NCBI GenBank assembly: GCA_041741455.1
Contig: JBGSJZ010000005.1
Span: forward strand, 1-31,263
DNA from: CALESS01 sp041741455
Lineage (GTDB): Bacteria > Chloroflexota > Anaerolineae > Anaerolineales > Anaerolineaceae
Length of the DNA: 31,263 bases
Direction: 5' to 3'
The notes beneath the pieces were generated by a model. It worked only from the letters and a program-made list of their open reading frames with translations, did no database searches and was not told where the DNA came from. A program made the translations under genes and the position numbers. Positions within the stretch are counted from its first letter, which is position 1. Every line of letters begins with the position of its first letter. This document shows positions 16,593 through 24,619 of this stretch, piece by piece.

Positions 16593-16593
16593 T
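16588..16593 (+). promoter_or_regulatory. -10 element implying a leaderless SGNH transcript
   Basis: TATAAT at 16588-16593 ends only 9 bp before ATG 16603. Transcription from it would start at or within a few bases of the start codon. The -35 region is weak. Confidence 0.45.
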
Positions 16594-16602
16594 TTATAAA
16601 CG

Positions 16603-17310
16603 ATGGATATGTTATCAGATGTTGTTTTGTCGGCATTGTTTACCAGCGCATTGACCCTGTTCCTGGTATTCCGGGTGGCTGAAACGATGTTGAAAAGAGC
16701 GCAACAGCGCTACCGGGACATTTACAGAACGTTTCCGGTTCACCCGGAGGATATTGTTATGTTGGGCGACAGCCTCACCGACCTGACCCGCTGGCATGAG
16801 TTGATTCCCGGGGTGGCGATCAAGAACCGCGGTATCAGCGGCGATACCACCCAGGGTGTGTTGAACCGGCTGGACCCCATTGTGAGCGGGAAACCCCTGG
16901 CATTATTCTTGTTGATTGGCACCAACGACATCCCCTGGTACGTATTCACCAGCGATCAGACGATATTGAAGAGATATGAAGCCATTCTCAAACGGTTCAA
17001 AGAGGAATCCCCTGAGACGAAAATATTTGTGCAATCCATCCTGCCGCGGGAATTACGATACAAGCCCCGGGTGTTGAAATTGAATGAGAAGTTGAAACTG
17101 CTGGCAAAACAATATGGTTGCACGTATGTTGAATTGTTCCCGCATTTTTCCAATAAAAGTGGTGGGATGCGCCGTGATATCAGCAACGATCATCTCCACC
17201 TGAAAGCGGAAGGGTACCAAATCTGGGTGGAAGTGATACAACCGTATCTCGATGAACTGGTGGTGCAACAGAAAGCTTTACTCAAGGCAAAAGCACAACA
17301 GACAGGGTAG
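16603..17310 (+). CDS. SGNH/GDSL-family hydrolase, membrane anchored
   Basis: A 235-residue protein. An uncleaved N-terminal helix (VVLSALFTSALTLFLVF, about 7-24) probably anchors it, with the catalytic domain outside. SGNH blocks are visible: block I VMLGDSLTD with nucleophile Ser57, block II Gly in IKNRGISGDTT, block III LIGTNDI, and block V NDHLHLKAEGY with the Asp and His. This is the PAF-acetylhydrolase/GDSL lipase branch, whose members remove acyl or acetyl groups from lipids or glycans. The substrate is unknown. No ribosome binding site is seen before ATG 16603, and a -10 box lies just upstream, so translation is probably leaderless. Confidence 0.85.
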   Translation: MDMLSDVVLSALFTSALTLFLVFRVAETMLKRAQQRYRDIYRTFPVHPEDIVMLGDSLTDLTRWHELIPGVAIKNRGISGDTTQGVLNRLDPIVSGKPLALFLLIGTNDIPWYVFTSDQTILKRYEAILKRFKEESPETKIFVQSILPRELRYKPRVLKLNEKLKLLAKQYGCTYVELFPHFSNKSGGMRRDISNDHLHLKAEGYQIWVEVIQPYLDELVVQQKALLKAKAQQTG

Positions 17311-17341
17311 CCCAACCTGGATCAATAAATCCATTGGACAG

Positions 17342-17372
17342 AATCTCTCCTGGCAAAAGGGGAGATTTTTTT
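17342..17372 (+). terminator. Rho-independent terminator of the SGNH gene
   Basis: AATCTCTCC (17342-17350) pairs with GGGGAGATT (17359-17367), with one G-T pair, followed by five more Ts. Confidence 0.8.
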
Positions 17373-17471
17373 GTCTAAATTATCAAAATTGATAGGCAAT
17401 TCCAAGCAACTGTGAAGAAAAAGAAGGGTTATCTTTGTTATAAGTGAACCGGAAACCGCAAGAAATTGTGC

Positions 17472-17519
17472 CAGGTCACACTATGAAAATGTGACCTGCG
17501 TGGGATGAGCAAAATCCCA
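17472..17519. promoter_or_regulatory. Two adjacent perfect hairpins upstream of plsC-like gene
   Basis: CAGGTCACA/TGTGACCTG (17472-17480, 17490-17498) is a perfect 9-bp repeat. It is followed two bases later by TGGGAT/ATCCCA (17501-17506, 17514-17519). They lie about 80-120 bp before ATG 17596. A role as operator or leader RNA is possible but unproven. Confidence 0.4.
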
Positions 17520-17595
17520 TTCGCGATTAAGATTACACCATCCCGTAAACACCTCTCCGGCAGCCCCGGCATTATCGATATAAAAGGAATTATTT

Positions 17596-18294
17596 ATGCT
17601 TGCTGACCGCATGATTTACTGGTTTTCCCGCCCGGTGGTTCGAACCTATACAGGTACCATGTTAAAGATGAATGTACAAAAATTGGGGGATTTTCCAGCC
17701 GGTGCAAAAATCATCGCAGCCAACCATCCCAGCACCACCGACCCGTTTTTTGTGGCCTCGATGGTTGGGCACCAATCCTTTATCCTGATCAATGAAGTTT
17801 TATTCCAGGTACCGATCCTGGGCGAATACCTGCGCCGAAGCGGGCATATCCCGGTGCAGGCTGGCAATGGGAAAGCAGCCATGGACACCGCTCTGGAGCG
17901 ATTGAGCGAAGGCAAGACAGTCATCATCTTCCCGGAAGGCGCGCTGAGCCCGCTGGGCGGTGGTTTTCAAGAAGCCCGCACAGGTGTTGCAAGGTTGGCG
18001 CTCATGAGTGGTGCACCGGTCATTCCGGTGGGAATCCATTTGAACTGGAACCGGGTGCGCATCTACCGGTCGGTGGTGCGCGGACGGGAAGAGTATGGAC
18101 GCTGGTATATCAGCGGTCCTTATAACCAGACCGTCGGAGCGCCGCTGTATTACAAAGGCGATGTGACCGATTGGGAATACACCCGCCGGGTGGCCGATAA
18201 TGTGATGCACGAGATCATTGAATTGGCAAGAATCAGCCAGAACCGCTTGGATCAACTGCCGACTCCGTTGCGCAGCCTGCCAAGCCCTTTCTAA
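17596..18294 (+). CDS. plsC: 1-acyl-sn-glycerol-3-phosphate acyltransferase (PlsC family)
   Basis: A 232-residue peripheral membrane enzyme of phospholipid synthesis. It moves an acyl chain from a carrier to the 2-position of lysophosphatidate. Family blocks are seen: the HX4D motif NHPSTTD (His44, Asp49) and the phosphate-binding FPEG motif (residues 112-115, in IIFPEGALSP). Block IV is visible as PVIPVGIH. ATG 17596 has AAAGGA upstream. Chloroflexota often have several PlsC paralogues, so the exact acceptor could be another lysolipid. It is a single gene with its own terminator. Confidence 0.88.
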   Translation: MLADRMIYWFSRPVVRTYTGTMLKMNVQKLGDFPAGAKIIAANHPSTTDPFFVASMVGHQSFILINEVLFQVPILGEYLRRSGHIPVQAGNGKAAMDTALERLSEGKTVIIFPEGALSPLGGGFQEARTGVARLALMSGAPVIPVGIHLNWNRVRIYRSVVRGREEYGRWYISGPYNQTVGAPLYYKGDVTDWEYTRRVADNVMHEIIELARISQNRLDQLPTPLRSLPSPF

Positions 18295-18307
18295 CAGCGA
18301 CAAGATC

Positions 18308-18335
18308 AGACACCCTCGCCAGAGGGTGTCTTTTT
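18308..18335 (+). terminator. Rho-independent terminator after plsC
   Basis: AGACACCCTC (18308-18317), a GCCA loop and GAGGGTGTCT (18322-18331) form a perfect 10-bp stem running into five Ts. Confidence 0.9.
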
Positions 18336-18396
18336 GTGCGGGTGAATTTAACCAGGACCGGCTATTGGGAATAAGCACAATCTGGCTTTTTGTGGC

Positions 18397-19080
18397 TTAC
18401 TTCTGACTCTGAGATTCCTGCAAGTGTTTCAAGAGAGTGTCAGCCGTTCGCTCCAGGTGGGCGCGGGTCAGGCGGGCGGCAGCTTCTGCCTCGTGCTTAT
18501 TGAGGGTCATCCAGATCTCCAGGTGATCTTTCAACGGGTCAGCCGCATTGCTGCCGGTTTCAAAGGCCATGCGCTGGTAAAGGCGGGAGAGATCCAGGTA
18601 TTGGATGATTATCTTGGATAGGCGCGGGCTTTGGGCGGCATCGTTGATACTGGCATGGAAATCGTGGTGGGTGGAGATTAATTTTTCAAGCTGGTTGTGT
18701 TGGTAGGCCGAACCCATGGCGCTCAGAATGGCTTCCAGATGGCGCAGTTCAGGTTCAGTGATGCGTTTGGCAGCCAGGTAGGCCGCGTGGCTCTCCAACG
18801 CCGCCCGCATGGTGTAGGTTTCCAGCAAGTCAGAGATCGAAAATTCTGCTACAAAAGTCCGCCGGTGATCGGAGATAGTGACCAGGCCTTCGTGCACCAG
18901 TTGGTTGAGCGCTTCACGGATGGGTGTGCGGCTGACTCCCAGTTCCGCGGTCAACTCATCCTGAACCAGGCGCTGGCCGGGTTTTAACTCGCCATTCAAG
19001 ATGCGCTGGCGGACGTTTTCCACCACTGCTTCCTGGATCGATTGAACTTTAATCAGGCGTTGTTTATTGTGCATCGACAT
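18397..19080 (-). CDS. GntR-family transcription regulator, FCD domain (FadR subfamily)
   Basis: A 227-residue DNA-binding regulator. The N-terminal winged helix (about 12-78) contains the GntR signature LGVSRTPIREALNQLVHEGLV. The rest is an all-helical FCD effector domain; HHDFHASI and HLERTAD supply the usual histidines of its metal/carboxylate site. ATG 19080 has GAGAGGG upstream. FCD proteins sense small organic acids and often repress nearby catabolic operons. No catabolic operon adjoins this one, so the effector is unknown. A palindromic site overlaps its own promoter, pointing to autoregulation. Confidence 0.92.
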   Translation of the reverse strand: MSMHNKQRLIKVQSIQEAVVENVRQRILNGELKPGQRLVQDELTAELGVSRTPIREALNQLVHEGLVTISDHRRTFVAEFSISDLLETYTMRAALESHAAYLAAKRITEPELRHLEAILSAMGSAYQHNQLEKLISTHHDFHASINDAAQSPRLSKIIIQYLDLSRLYQRMAFETGSNAADPLKDHLEIWMTLNKHEAEAAARLTRAHLERTADTLLKHLQESQSQK

Positions 19081-19118
19081 CAGAATCCCTCTCGCTGATC
19101 CCCTGGTGGGAAATCAAT

Positions 19119-19164
19119 ATTGTATTTTGGATACAGTATATGAAAGATTGGTGGTTTCTGTCAA
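19119..19164 (-). promoter_or_regulatory. Promoter and probable self-operator of the GntR gene
   Basis: On the minus strand, TTGACA (complement of 19159-19164), an 18-bp spacer and TATACT (complement of 19135-19140) form a near-consensus promoter. The inverted repeat TTGTAT-N5-ATACAG (19120-19136) overlaps the -10 and start region and has the half-site look of FadR/GntR operators. Confidence 0.65.
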
Positions 19165-19235
19165 GCTCTCGCTGGTTGTATAATGGAACCAGGAAATGTT
19201 TGAAAGAATTCTAAAATTTCTTACTGGAAACCAGG

Positions 19236-19688
19236 ATGCAATCACGAACTGTCTGGCTCATCCGCATCTTCATTGGCATTGTCTTTTTCTTCAATGTCCA
19301 GTGTGCCCTGGCGTTCATTATCTCGCCGGATAATTATGCGCCTGCCTTTGAGCTGAGCGGAGCGCCCGGGGCAGGTATGGTACGCGGACTGGGGGTGCTG
19401 TTCCTGATGTGGAACGCGCCGTATGCGGTCGCCTTGTGGCAGCCGGTTCGGCATTATGTCTCATTAAAAGAAGCTGTAGCCATGCAGGCGATTGGGCTGG
19501 TGGGCGAAACTTCGATCTGGCTCGGCCTGCCAGCGGTTCACAGCCTGGCGCGGGCTGCGGTGCTGCGGTTCATCGTGTTTGATGCCGGTGGGCTGGTTTT
19601 CCTGGTGGCCGCCTGGGCTCTGGCGAGAGCCTACCGGAAACACGTAGCCACGGTCCAGACAATTCAAATGACTGATTTACGACAATAA
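19236..19688 (+). CDS. Small integral membrane protein, unknown function
   Basis: A 150-residue protein with about four hydrophobic helices (for example IFIGIVFFFNVQCALAFII, GLGVLFLMWNAPYAVAL, AIGLVGETSIWL and GLVFLVAAWALA). No named family is recognised with confidence. The ribosome binding site before ATG 19236 is weak; TATAAT lies at 19179-19184. It is followed after 21 bp by the GNAT gene, so the two are probably co-transcribed. It is divergent from the GntR gene, so the GntR protein might control it. Confidence 0.65.
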   Translation: MQSRTVWLIRIFIGIVFFFNVQCALAFIISPDNYAPAFELSGAPGAGMVRGLGVLFLMWNAPYAVALWQPVRHYVSLKEAVAMQAIGLVGETSIWLGLPAVHSLARAAVLRFIVFDAGGLVFLVAAWALARAYRKHVATVQTIQMTDLRQ

Positions 19689-19709
19689 GCTGCTGGATTG
19701 GAGGTAAGG

Positions 19710-20276
19710 TTGACCACTATTCGATTGGAAACACAACGTTTGATTATCCGCCCGTTTGAGTTGGCGGATGCCGAGGTTTTCTCCGCTTACCGGTCCGATT
19801 CAAATGTGGCCCGCTACCAGGGATGGGAAGCACCCTACCCGCTGGAGAAGGCGATCGAGTTCATCCAGAACATGCAGCAGTGGCAGCCGGCGATGTTGGG
19901 AGAGTGGCTGCAACTGGCCATGGTGCGTAAAGATACGGGCCAGATGATCGGCGATTGCGCCTTCTACATCTTGAAGGATGGCATGCAGGCCGAGATTGGC
20001 ATGACGCTGGCCCGGGATGCCCAGGGCTATGGCTACGGCCGCGAGGCAACGCTTAAACTGCTGGCGTACCTGTTCGACGAGCTGAAAATGCGACGGGTGC
20101 GAGCCAATTGCGATCCACGCAATGTGCCCTCCTGGCGGGTGCTGGAGCGGGTAGGTATGCGCCGCGAAGCGCACATGCTGCGCTCGACCTGGATCAAGGG
20201 GGAATGGACGGACGATTACTGGTATGCCATATTGCTGGAGGAGTGGCTGGAACGGAAGAAATTGGCAGAATTTTAA
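19710..20276 (+). CDS. GNAT acetyltransferase, RimJ/RimL type
   Basis: A 188-residue cytosolic acetyl-CoA-dependent N-acetyltransferase. TTG 19710 is chosen because GGAGG lies 5 nt upstream; an in-frame TTG at 19698 overlaps that site. The beginning TTIRLETQRLIIRPFELADAE is the classic RimJ/RimL opening. The acetyl-CoA loop is seen as RDAQGYGYGREA, and the terminal motif as NVPSWRVLERVGMRREA. The substrate (ribosomal protein N-terminus, small amine or antibiotic) cannot be told from the sequence. It lies 21 bp after the small membrane protein gene. Confidence 0.88.
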   Translation: MTTIRLETQRLIIRPFELADAEVFSAYRSDSNVARYQGWEAPYPLEKAIEFIQNMQQWQPAMLGEWLQLAMVRKDTGQMIGDCAFYILKDGMQAEIGMTLARDAQGYGYGREATLKLLAYLFDELKMRRVRANCDPRNVPSWRVLERVGMRREAHMLRSTWIKGEWTDDYWYAILLEEWLERKKLAEF

Positions 20277-20344
20277 CGGATTCTGGGTATAATCCAATGG
20301 AAACTCTGAATCACTAAAATGAACGTATTGAAAGGGATTGAATT

Positions 20345-21511
20345 ATGCCAAGCATCGTTTACTGGGGTTCGCCGCGCCAGGCGCGACTGGATGCAAAGGA
20401 AACCTTACCCGCCAAGCTCGATCTGATTCTGGAGGCGCTGCACCTGCGCGACCGGGTCAAGGATGAGATGGTGGTGCTGAAAATGCATACCGGCAATAAC
20501 ATCGGCTATTCAACTGCTCACCCGGTGTTTGTACGTAAAGTTGTGCAGGCTATTAAGGATGGCGGTGGCAAGCCGTTCGTAGCAGATGTGAGTTGGGATG
20601 TGGAAGGCGCTGAGACGCGCGGTTACACCCAGGAAGTGCTGGGCTGCCCGGTTCTGCCGGCTGCTGGCTTGAAGGACCGCTACTACTACGACCACGATGA
20701 ACACCCCTACAAGAACATCAAAACCTGGAAGCTGGCTGGCATGATCCAGGACGCCAGTTTTCTAGTGAACTTTGCCCACGCCAAGGGTCATCCCAGCTGC
20801 AGCTACGGCGGTGCATTTAAAAATATCGCCCTGGGCTGCATGGCCGGCGAGACGCGCGGTGCCATGCATGATTCAATGCACTACGATCCTTATTGGTTCC
20901 GTGAATTGTGCCCGGATCCAGAAGTCTTGAAGCAGATTGTGGCAGCCTGCCCGCATGACGGGGTGGTAATCGATCGGCATGATGCGCGTGACCTGCACCT
21001 GCACCACGAACAATGCAATCAGTGTGGGCGCTGCTTGCAGGTGGCGCCGGCTGGTAGCCTGCAAATCAATCCGGTCAATTGGTACACCTTCCAGGAAGCT
21101 TGCGCCATCAGCACCCATATCTCGCTGAGCACCTTTGCCCCGGGCAAGCATACTCACCTGGTGCTGGCTACCCACATGACGCCGGTCTGTGATTGCTTTG
21201 GCTTCACCAGTATGCCAATCCTGCCGGATGCCGGCATTTTCGGCTCGGATGACATCGTGGCGCTGGAGCAAGCCGTGCTGGATCTGACGGCCAAAACACC
21301 ATTGATTGAGGAAAACCTGCCCACCTCGATGGAAGTTGTTCACCGTCAAGGCCACCCGCTGAGTTGGATGCACGGCATCCATAAAGATCCATACAAGGTG
21401 GTGGAATATGGCGCTGCCCTCGGGCTGGGCAGCCGGGAATACCAACTGGTGGATGTGCTACCGGTGGAGGATATCCGCCCGGCACCCATCAGCCACATTT
21501 CTGCCATGTAA
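20345..21511 (+). CDS. DUF362 protein with degenerate ferredoxin-like site
   Basis: A 388-residue protein. ATG 20345 follows AAAGGGA. The DUF362 core is visible (VLKMHTGNNIGYSTAHP early, NFAHAKGHPSCSYGGAFKNIALGC in the middle). A short iron-sulfur-like insert CNQCGRCLQVAP (Cys224, Cys227, Cys230) has Ala234 where a fourth Cys of a 4Fe-4S motif would be. There is no second CxxCxxC cluster as in full bacterial ferredoxin fusions. The family is linked to redox or radical chemistry of poorly known kind. It appears monocistronic, with a hairpin after it. Whether it still binds a cluster is unknown. Confidence 0.75.
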   Translation: MPSIVYWGSPRQARLDAKETLPAKLDLILEALHLRDRVKDEMVVLKMHTGNNIGYSTAHPVFVRKVVQAIKDGGGKPFVADVSWDVEGAETRGYTQEVLGCPVLPAAGLKDRYYYDHDEHPYKNIKTWKLAGMIQDASFLVNFAHAKGHPSCSYGGAFKNIALGCMAGETRGAMHDSMHYDPYWFRELCPDPEVLKQIVAACPHDGVVIDRHDARDLHLHHEQCNQCGRCLQVAPAGSLQINPVNWYTFQEACAISTHISLSTFAPGKHTHLVLATHMTPVCDCFGFTSMPILPDAGIFGSDDIVALEQAVLDLTAKTPLIEENLPTSMEVVHRQGHPLSWMHGIHKDPYKVVEYGAALGLGSREYQLVDVLPVEDIRPAPISHISAM

Positions 21512-21521
21512 TTCGATAATG

Positions 21522-21546
21522 ACCGGGTGTGAAAACACCCGGTTTG
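21522..21546 (+). terminator. Hairpin after the DUF362 gene
   Basis: ACCGGGTGT (21522-21530), a GAAA loop and ACACCCGGT (21535-21543) form a perfect 9-bp stem. The T-tract is short. Confidence 0.65.
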
Positions 21547-21603
21547 ACGTCCAGGCTGAGAAAATCTTGTTAATCTGAAGCTATCGTCACCTGTTTAGAA
21601 CGG

Positions 21604-21612
21604 TGCTATACT
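21604..21612 (+). promoter_or_regulatory. Extended -10 promoter of bfr
   Basis: TGC followed by TATACT (21607-21612) is an extended -10 motif 36 bp before the bfr start. No good -35 is seen. No obvious Fur box was recognised. Confidence 0.45.
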
Positions 21613-21648
21613 TGAAACCAGATAAAAGAAATTCAATAGGAGGTACGA

Positions 21649-22116
21649 ATGAAAGGAAATCCAAAAATCATTGATGCCCTGAATTTTTTGCTGGCGGATG
21701 AATTGACGGCTGTCAGCCAGTACATGGTACATGCAGCGATGTGTGATAACTGGGGCTATGGCAAACTGCACGATGCCATCGAACACCGGGCAATTGAGGA
21801 AATGAAACATGCCGAATCGCTGATTGACCGCATTCTGTTCTTTGAAGGTATCCCGATTGTCAGCAACCTGAATAAAATGATGATTGGGGAGAGTGTCAAG
21901 CTGCAATTTGAGCAGGATCATGAGGCTGAAGCCGGAGCCATTCGGGGCTATAACGATGCGATCCGTCTGTCGATTGAGGTAGGGGATGGCGGAACCCGAG
22001 AATTGCTGGAAGATATCCTTGAAGATGAGGAAAAACACATCGATTGGTTGGAAGCCCAACTGGATCAGATTTCGCAAATGGGTATTCAAAATTACCTGGC
22101 CATGCAGCTCGGGTAG
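21649..22116 (+). CDS. bfr: Bacterioferritin
   Basis: A 155-residue iron-storage subunit that forms 24-mers in the cytosol, oxidises Fe(II) and stores it as mineral. ATG 21649 follows AGGAGG. All ferroxidase ligands fall at the same numbers as in E. coli Bfr: Glu18, Glu51, His54, Glu94, Glu127 and His130, with Tyr25 present. Met52, the haem ligand between subunits, is also present, so a haem-binding form is expected. It is followed after a hairpin by a membrane ferritin-like/VIT1 protein, making an iron storage and export pair. Confidence 0.95.
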   Translation: MKGNPKIIDALNFLLADELTAVSQYMVHAAMCDNWGYGKLHDAIEHRAIEEMKHAESLIDRILFFEGIPIVSNLNKMMIGESVKLQFEQDHEAEAGAIRGYNDAIRLSIEVGDGGTRELLEDILEDEEKHIDWLEAQLDQISQMGIQNYLAMQLG

Positions 22117-22139
22117 TCGCGAATTCTTTTTCACTTACG

Positions 22140-22168
22140 AATGCTCCGTGCCTTGCGCGGAGCATTTT
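22140..22168 (+). terminator. Hairpin between bfr and the VIT1 fusion gene
   Basis: AATGCTCCG (22140-22148) pairs perfectly with CGGAGCATT (22158-22166), with a few Ts after. It lies only about 17 bp before the next start codon and could make transcription of the second gene partial. Confidence 0.6.
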
Positions 22169-22183
22169 CATCAGGAGGCATTT

Positions 22184-23299
22184 ATGGAAAAAGTGGAACT
22201 GGCACGGCAGAATTACCTGGATGAACGCAACAGCGCCCTGTTGTACCGGACGCTGGCAGAGATCGAAAAGAATGAAAAACTGGCAGAGGTGTACAAGCGG
22301 CTGGCGCAAACAGAGGATAAACACGCAGAAGACTGGGCTAAAAAGATGCAAGCGGAAGGTGGAAGCGTGCCGGATTTCAAGCCCCTGCTGCGGACACGCA
22401 TCTTAATCTGGTTGGCAAAGCGGATGGGGTCAGGCGTGATTCTGCCGGCGATGCAAAACATGGAAACGGATGGAGCGAGCAGCTACATTACACAGGGCGC
22501 TAGCCCGGCCATGGCCGCGGAAGAACAATCGCACAATTTTATGTTGCACCAGATCACCCGGACGACACGCGGCGGGATGGAAGGGGCAGCACTGGCTCAA
22601 CTGGAAGGCAGGCATCGCAGCACAGGCGGTAACGCCCTGCGGGCGGCGGTGTTGGGCGCCAATGATGGATTAGTCTCCAACCTGAGCCTGGTGATGGGCG
22701 TGGCTGGCGCATCACTGGGTGGCCAGTCGGTATTGATTACCGGGTTGGCCGGGTTGCTGGCCGGGGCCATTTCGATGGCTCTTGGAGAATGGCTTTCTGT
22801 GCAATCCTCACGCGAGTTGTATCAACACCAAATCCAGGTGGAGGAAGCGGAAATTGAAAGTAATCCGGAGGAAGAAGCGGAAGAACTATCTTTGATTTAC
22901 CAGGCGCGGGGTCTGAAACCTGAACAGGCAAAGTCATTGGCAGATGCCATTTTAACCAACAAGGAATCAGCAGTGGAAACACTGGCGCGCGAAGAACTGG
23001 GCTTGGATCCCAAGGAATTGGGTGGTTCAGCCTGGGAAGCAGCATTTACCTCTTTTGTGCTGTTTGCCATCGGGGCGATCATCCCGGTGATCGCATTCAT
23101 GTTCCTGAGCGGGATGACAGCTGTATTTGTTAGCATCGCCTTCAGTGTGGTGGGATTGTTTGCCCTGGGGGCGGTCATCACGCTCTTCACCGGGCGCACC
23201 GTGCTCTATTCTGGCATGCGCATGGTGATCTTTGGTCTGCTGGCTGCCGCGGTGACCTTTGGGATTGGCCGGTTGATTGGGGTCAGCATCGCAGGCTAA
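22184..23299 (+). CDS. Ferritin-like/VIT1 fusion membrane protein (MbfA-like)
   Basis: A 371-residue protein. ATG 22184 is chosen for AGGAGG just upstream; the frame is open further 5' but overlaps bfr. Residues 1-140 form a ferritin/rubrerythrin-like domain with two E-x2-H pairs (Glu44/His47 in TEDKHAEDW and Glu114/His117 in AAEEQSHNF). Residues 145-371 are a CCC1/VIT1 metal transporter domain starting at LRAAVLGANDGLVSNLSLVMG, with the ISMALGEWLSVQSS segment and the usual soluble metal-binding loop rich in Glu (EEAEIESNPEEEAEE). The order matches MbfA of alphaproteobacteria, an inner-membrane iron (and Mn) exporter that senses excess iron with its ferritin domain. Here it probably works with bacterioferritin against iron overload. 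Confidence 0.85.
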   Translation: MEKVELARQNYLDERNSALLYRTLAEIEKNEKLAEVYKRLAQTEDKHAEDWAKKMQAEGGSVPDFKPLLRTRILIWLAKRMGSGVILPAMQNMETDGASSYITQGASPAMAAEEQSHNFMLHQITRTTRGGMEGAALAQLEGRHRSTGGNALRAAVLGANDGLVSNLSLVMGVAGASLGGQSVLITGLAGLLAGAISMALGEWLSVQSSRELYQHQIQVEEAEIESNPEEEAEELSLIYQARGLKPEQAKSLADAILTNKESAVETLAREELGLDPKELGGSAWEAAFTSFVLFAIGAIIPVIAFMFLSGMTAVFVSIAFSVVGLFALGAVITLFTGRTVLYSGMRMVIFGLLAAAVTFGIGRLIGVSIAG

Positions 23300-23316
23300 A
23301 TCTACGCCTGGATGAT

Positions 23317-24615
23317 TTACCAACCGAAAAGATAAAAAGCACCAACATACAGGATGCTGGCGGTTAGACAGGACGCCAGCATCACTGGTAATCCACGCTT
23401 ACTCCAGATGATGGGTGTGATCGGCTCGCGGGTGCGGTTGGAAAGGGTGGTGACAACAATATTGGCGGTAGCGCCGATAATGGTGCCATTCCCGCCAAAA
23501 CCGGCCCCAAAGACCATTGCCCACCACAACCCTTCAGTTGGAACACCAGATTGCCCTAAACCCTGGATGATGGGAATGAGGGCGATGGTGATCGGGACAT
23601 TATCCACCACCGCTGAGAGCAGCGCAATAAACCAGAGCAGAATCAGGCCTAGTAAAAGCGGGGAAAGGCTGGTAAGCGATAAAAGCAAGTCGGAGAGGTG
23701 CCCTAAAACGCCAGAGGCACTCAATCCTCCTACAATAACAAACAAGGCGGCAAAAAATATTAAGATGTCCCATTCCACTCGTTTCAGGGTTTCGGAGAAA
23801 TTCGGGCGAATCCAGACCAGGGCGGCGGCGGCTGCACTGAGGGCCACAAAAGCCGGGCGAATGTGGAGTAATTCCTCCAGAAAGAAGAAGAGTACTGCCA
23901 GCCCGGTAATGATGATGACTTTTTTGGCGGTTCGGCTATCCCTTAAAGCTTCTTTGGGACTGAGTTCTTGCAGGGCTTCTTTGTCCAGCAAGGGTTTGGA
24001 GAGATCATTTCGAAAGAGACGTAATAAAAGAAAAAGAGACACCAGCCAGCAGATCAGAACGATGGGTAGTGAATAGACCAAAAAATCAACGAAACTGAAC
24101 CCAGCTGCAGAGGCAATGAGAATGTTGGGCGGATCACCAACCAGGGTGGAAACGCCTCCGACATTTGAGAGAAGCGCTTCCGAAAGCAGGTAGGGTTGAG
24201 AACTGACACCCAGGATTTCGCAGATCAGAATGGTAACCGGGGCAACTAAAACGACGGTGGTTACATTATCTAAAAACATGGAGGTAACCGAAGTCACTGC
24301 ACCCAGTAAGATCAACAGCCGGACTGGATTACCGCGTGATATGCGGGCGACGTAGACTGCCAGGAATTCAAAGAAACCGGTGGGTTCGAGCAAGGCCACC
24401 AGGATCATCATGCCTAGCAGCAGGCCGAGGGTATTGAAATCCACGTTGGCGGCTGCCTGGGCTTCGGTGTAAAAACCAAGAATCAGGCCGGCAACTACCA
24501 TTACCACAGCACCAGCCAGGGCAACAATGGCACGATGCATTTTGTCCGATAAGATTAAAGCCAATGCAACCAGGAAGATTGCAGATGAGAGGATGATGGG
24601 AGCCATGCTACTCAT
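23317..24615 (-). CDS. ArsB/NhaD-type ion permease (SLC13/IT superfamily)
   Basis: A 432-residue transporter with 11-12 hydrophobic helices. The IT-superfamily hallmarks are present in both halves: SMFLDNVTTVVLVAP then NVGGVSTLVGDPPNILIA, and AVVDNVPITIALIP then GGNGTIIGATANIV. This pattern is typical of NhaD/ArsB/P-protein permeases, which move Na+, arsenite, citrate or other anions. ATG 24615 starts 4 bp after the CBS gene stop, so translation is probably coupled; ATG 24606 is an alternative. The CBS protein directly upstream may gate it by nucleotide binding. No arsenic genes are nearby, so a cation/H+ antiporter role is as likely. Confidence 0.85.
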   Translation of the reverse strand: MSSMAPIILSSAIFLVALALILSDKMHRAIVALAGAVVMVVAGLILGFYTEAQAAANVDFNTLGLLLGMMILVALLEPTGFFEFLAVYVARISRGNPVRLLILLGAVTSVTSMFLDNVTTVVLVAPVTILICEILGVSSQPYLLSEALLSNVGGVSTLVGDPPNILIASAAGFSFVDFLVYSLPIVLICWLVSLFLLLRLFRNDLSKPLLDKEALQELSPKEALRDSRTAKKVIIITGLAVLFFFLEELLHIRPAFVALSAAAAALVWIRPNFSETLKRVEWDILIFFAALFVIVGGLSASGVLGHLSDLLLSLTSLSPLLLGLILLWFIALLSAVVDNVPITIALIPIIQGLGQSGVPTEGLWWAMVFGAGFGGNGTIIGATANIVVTTLSNRTREPITPIIWSKRGLPVMLASCLTASILYVGAFYLFGW

Positions 24616-24619
24616 TTCT

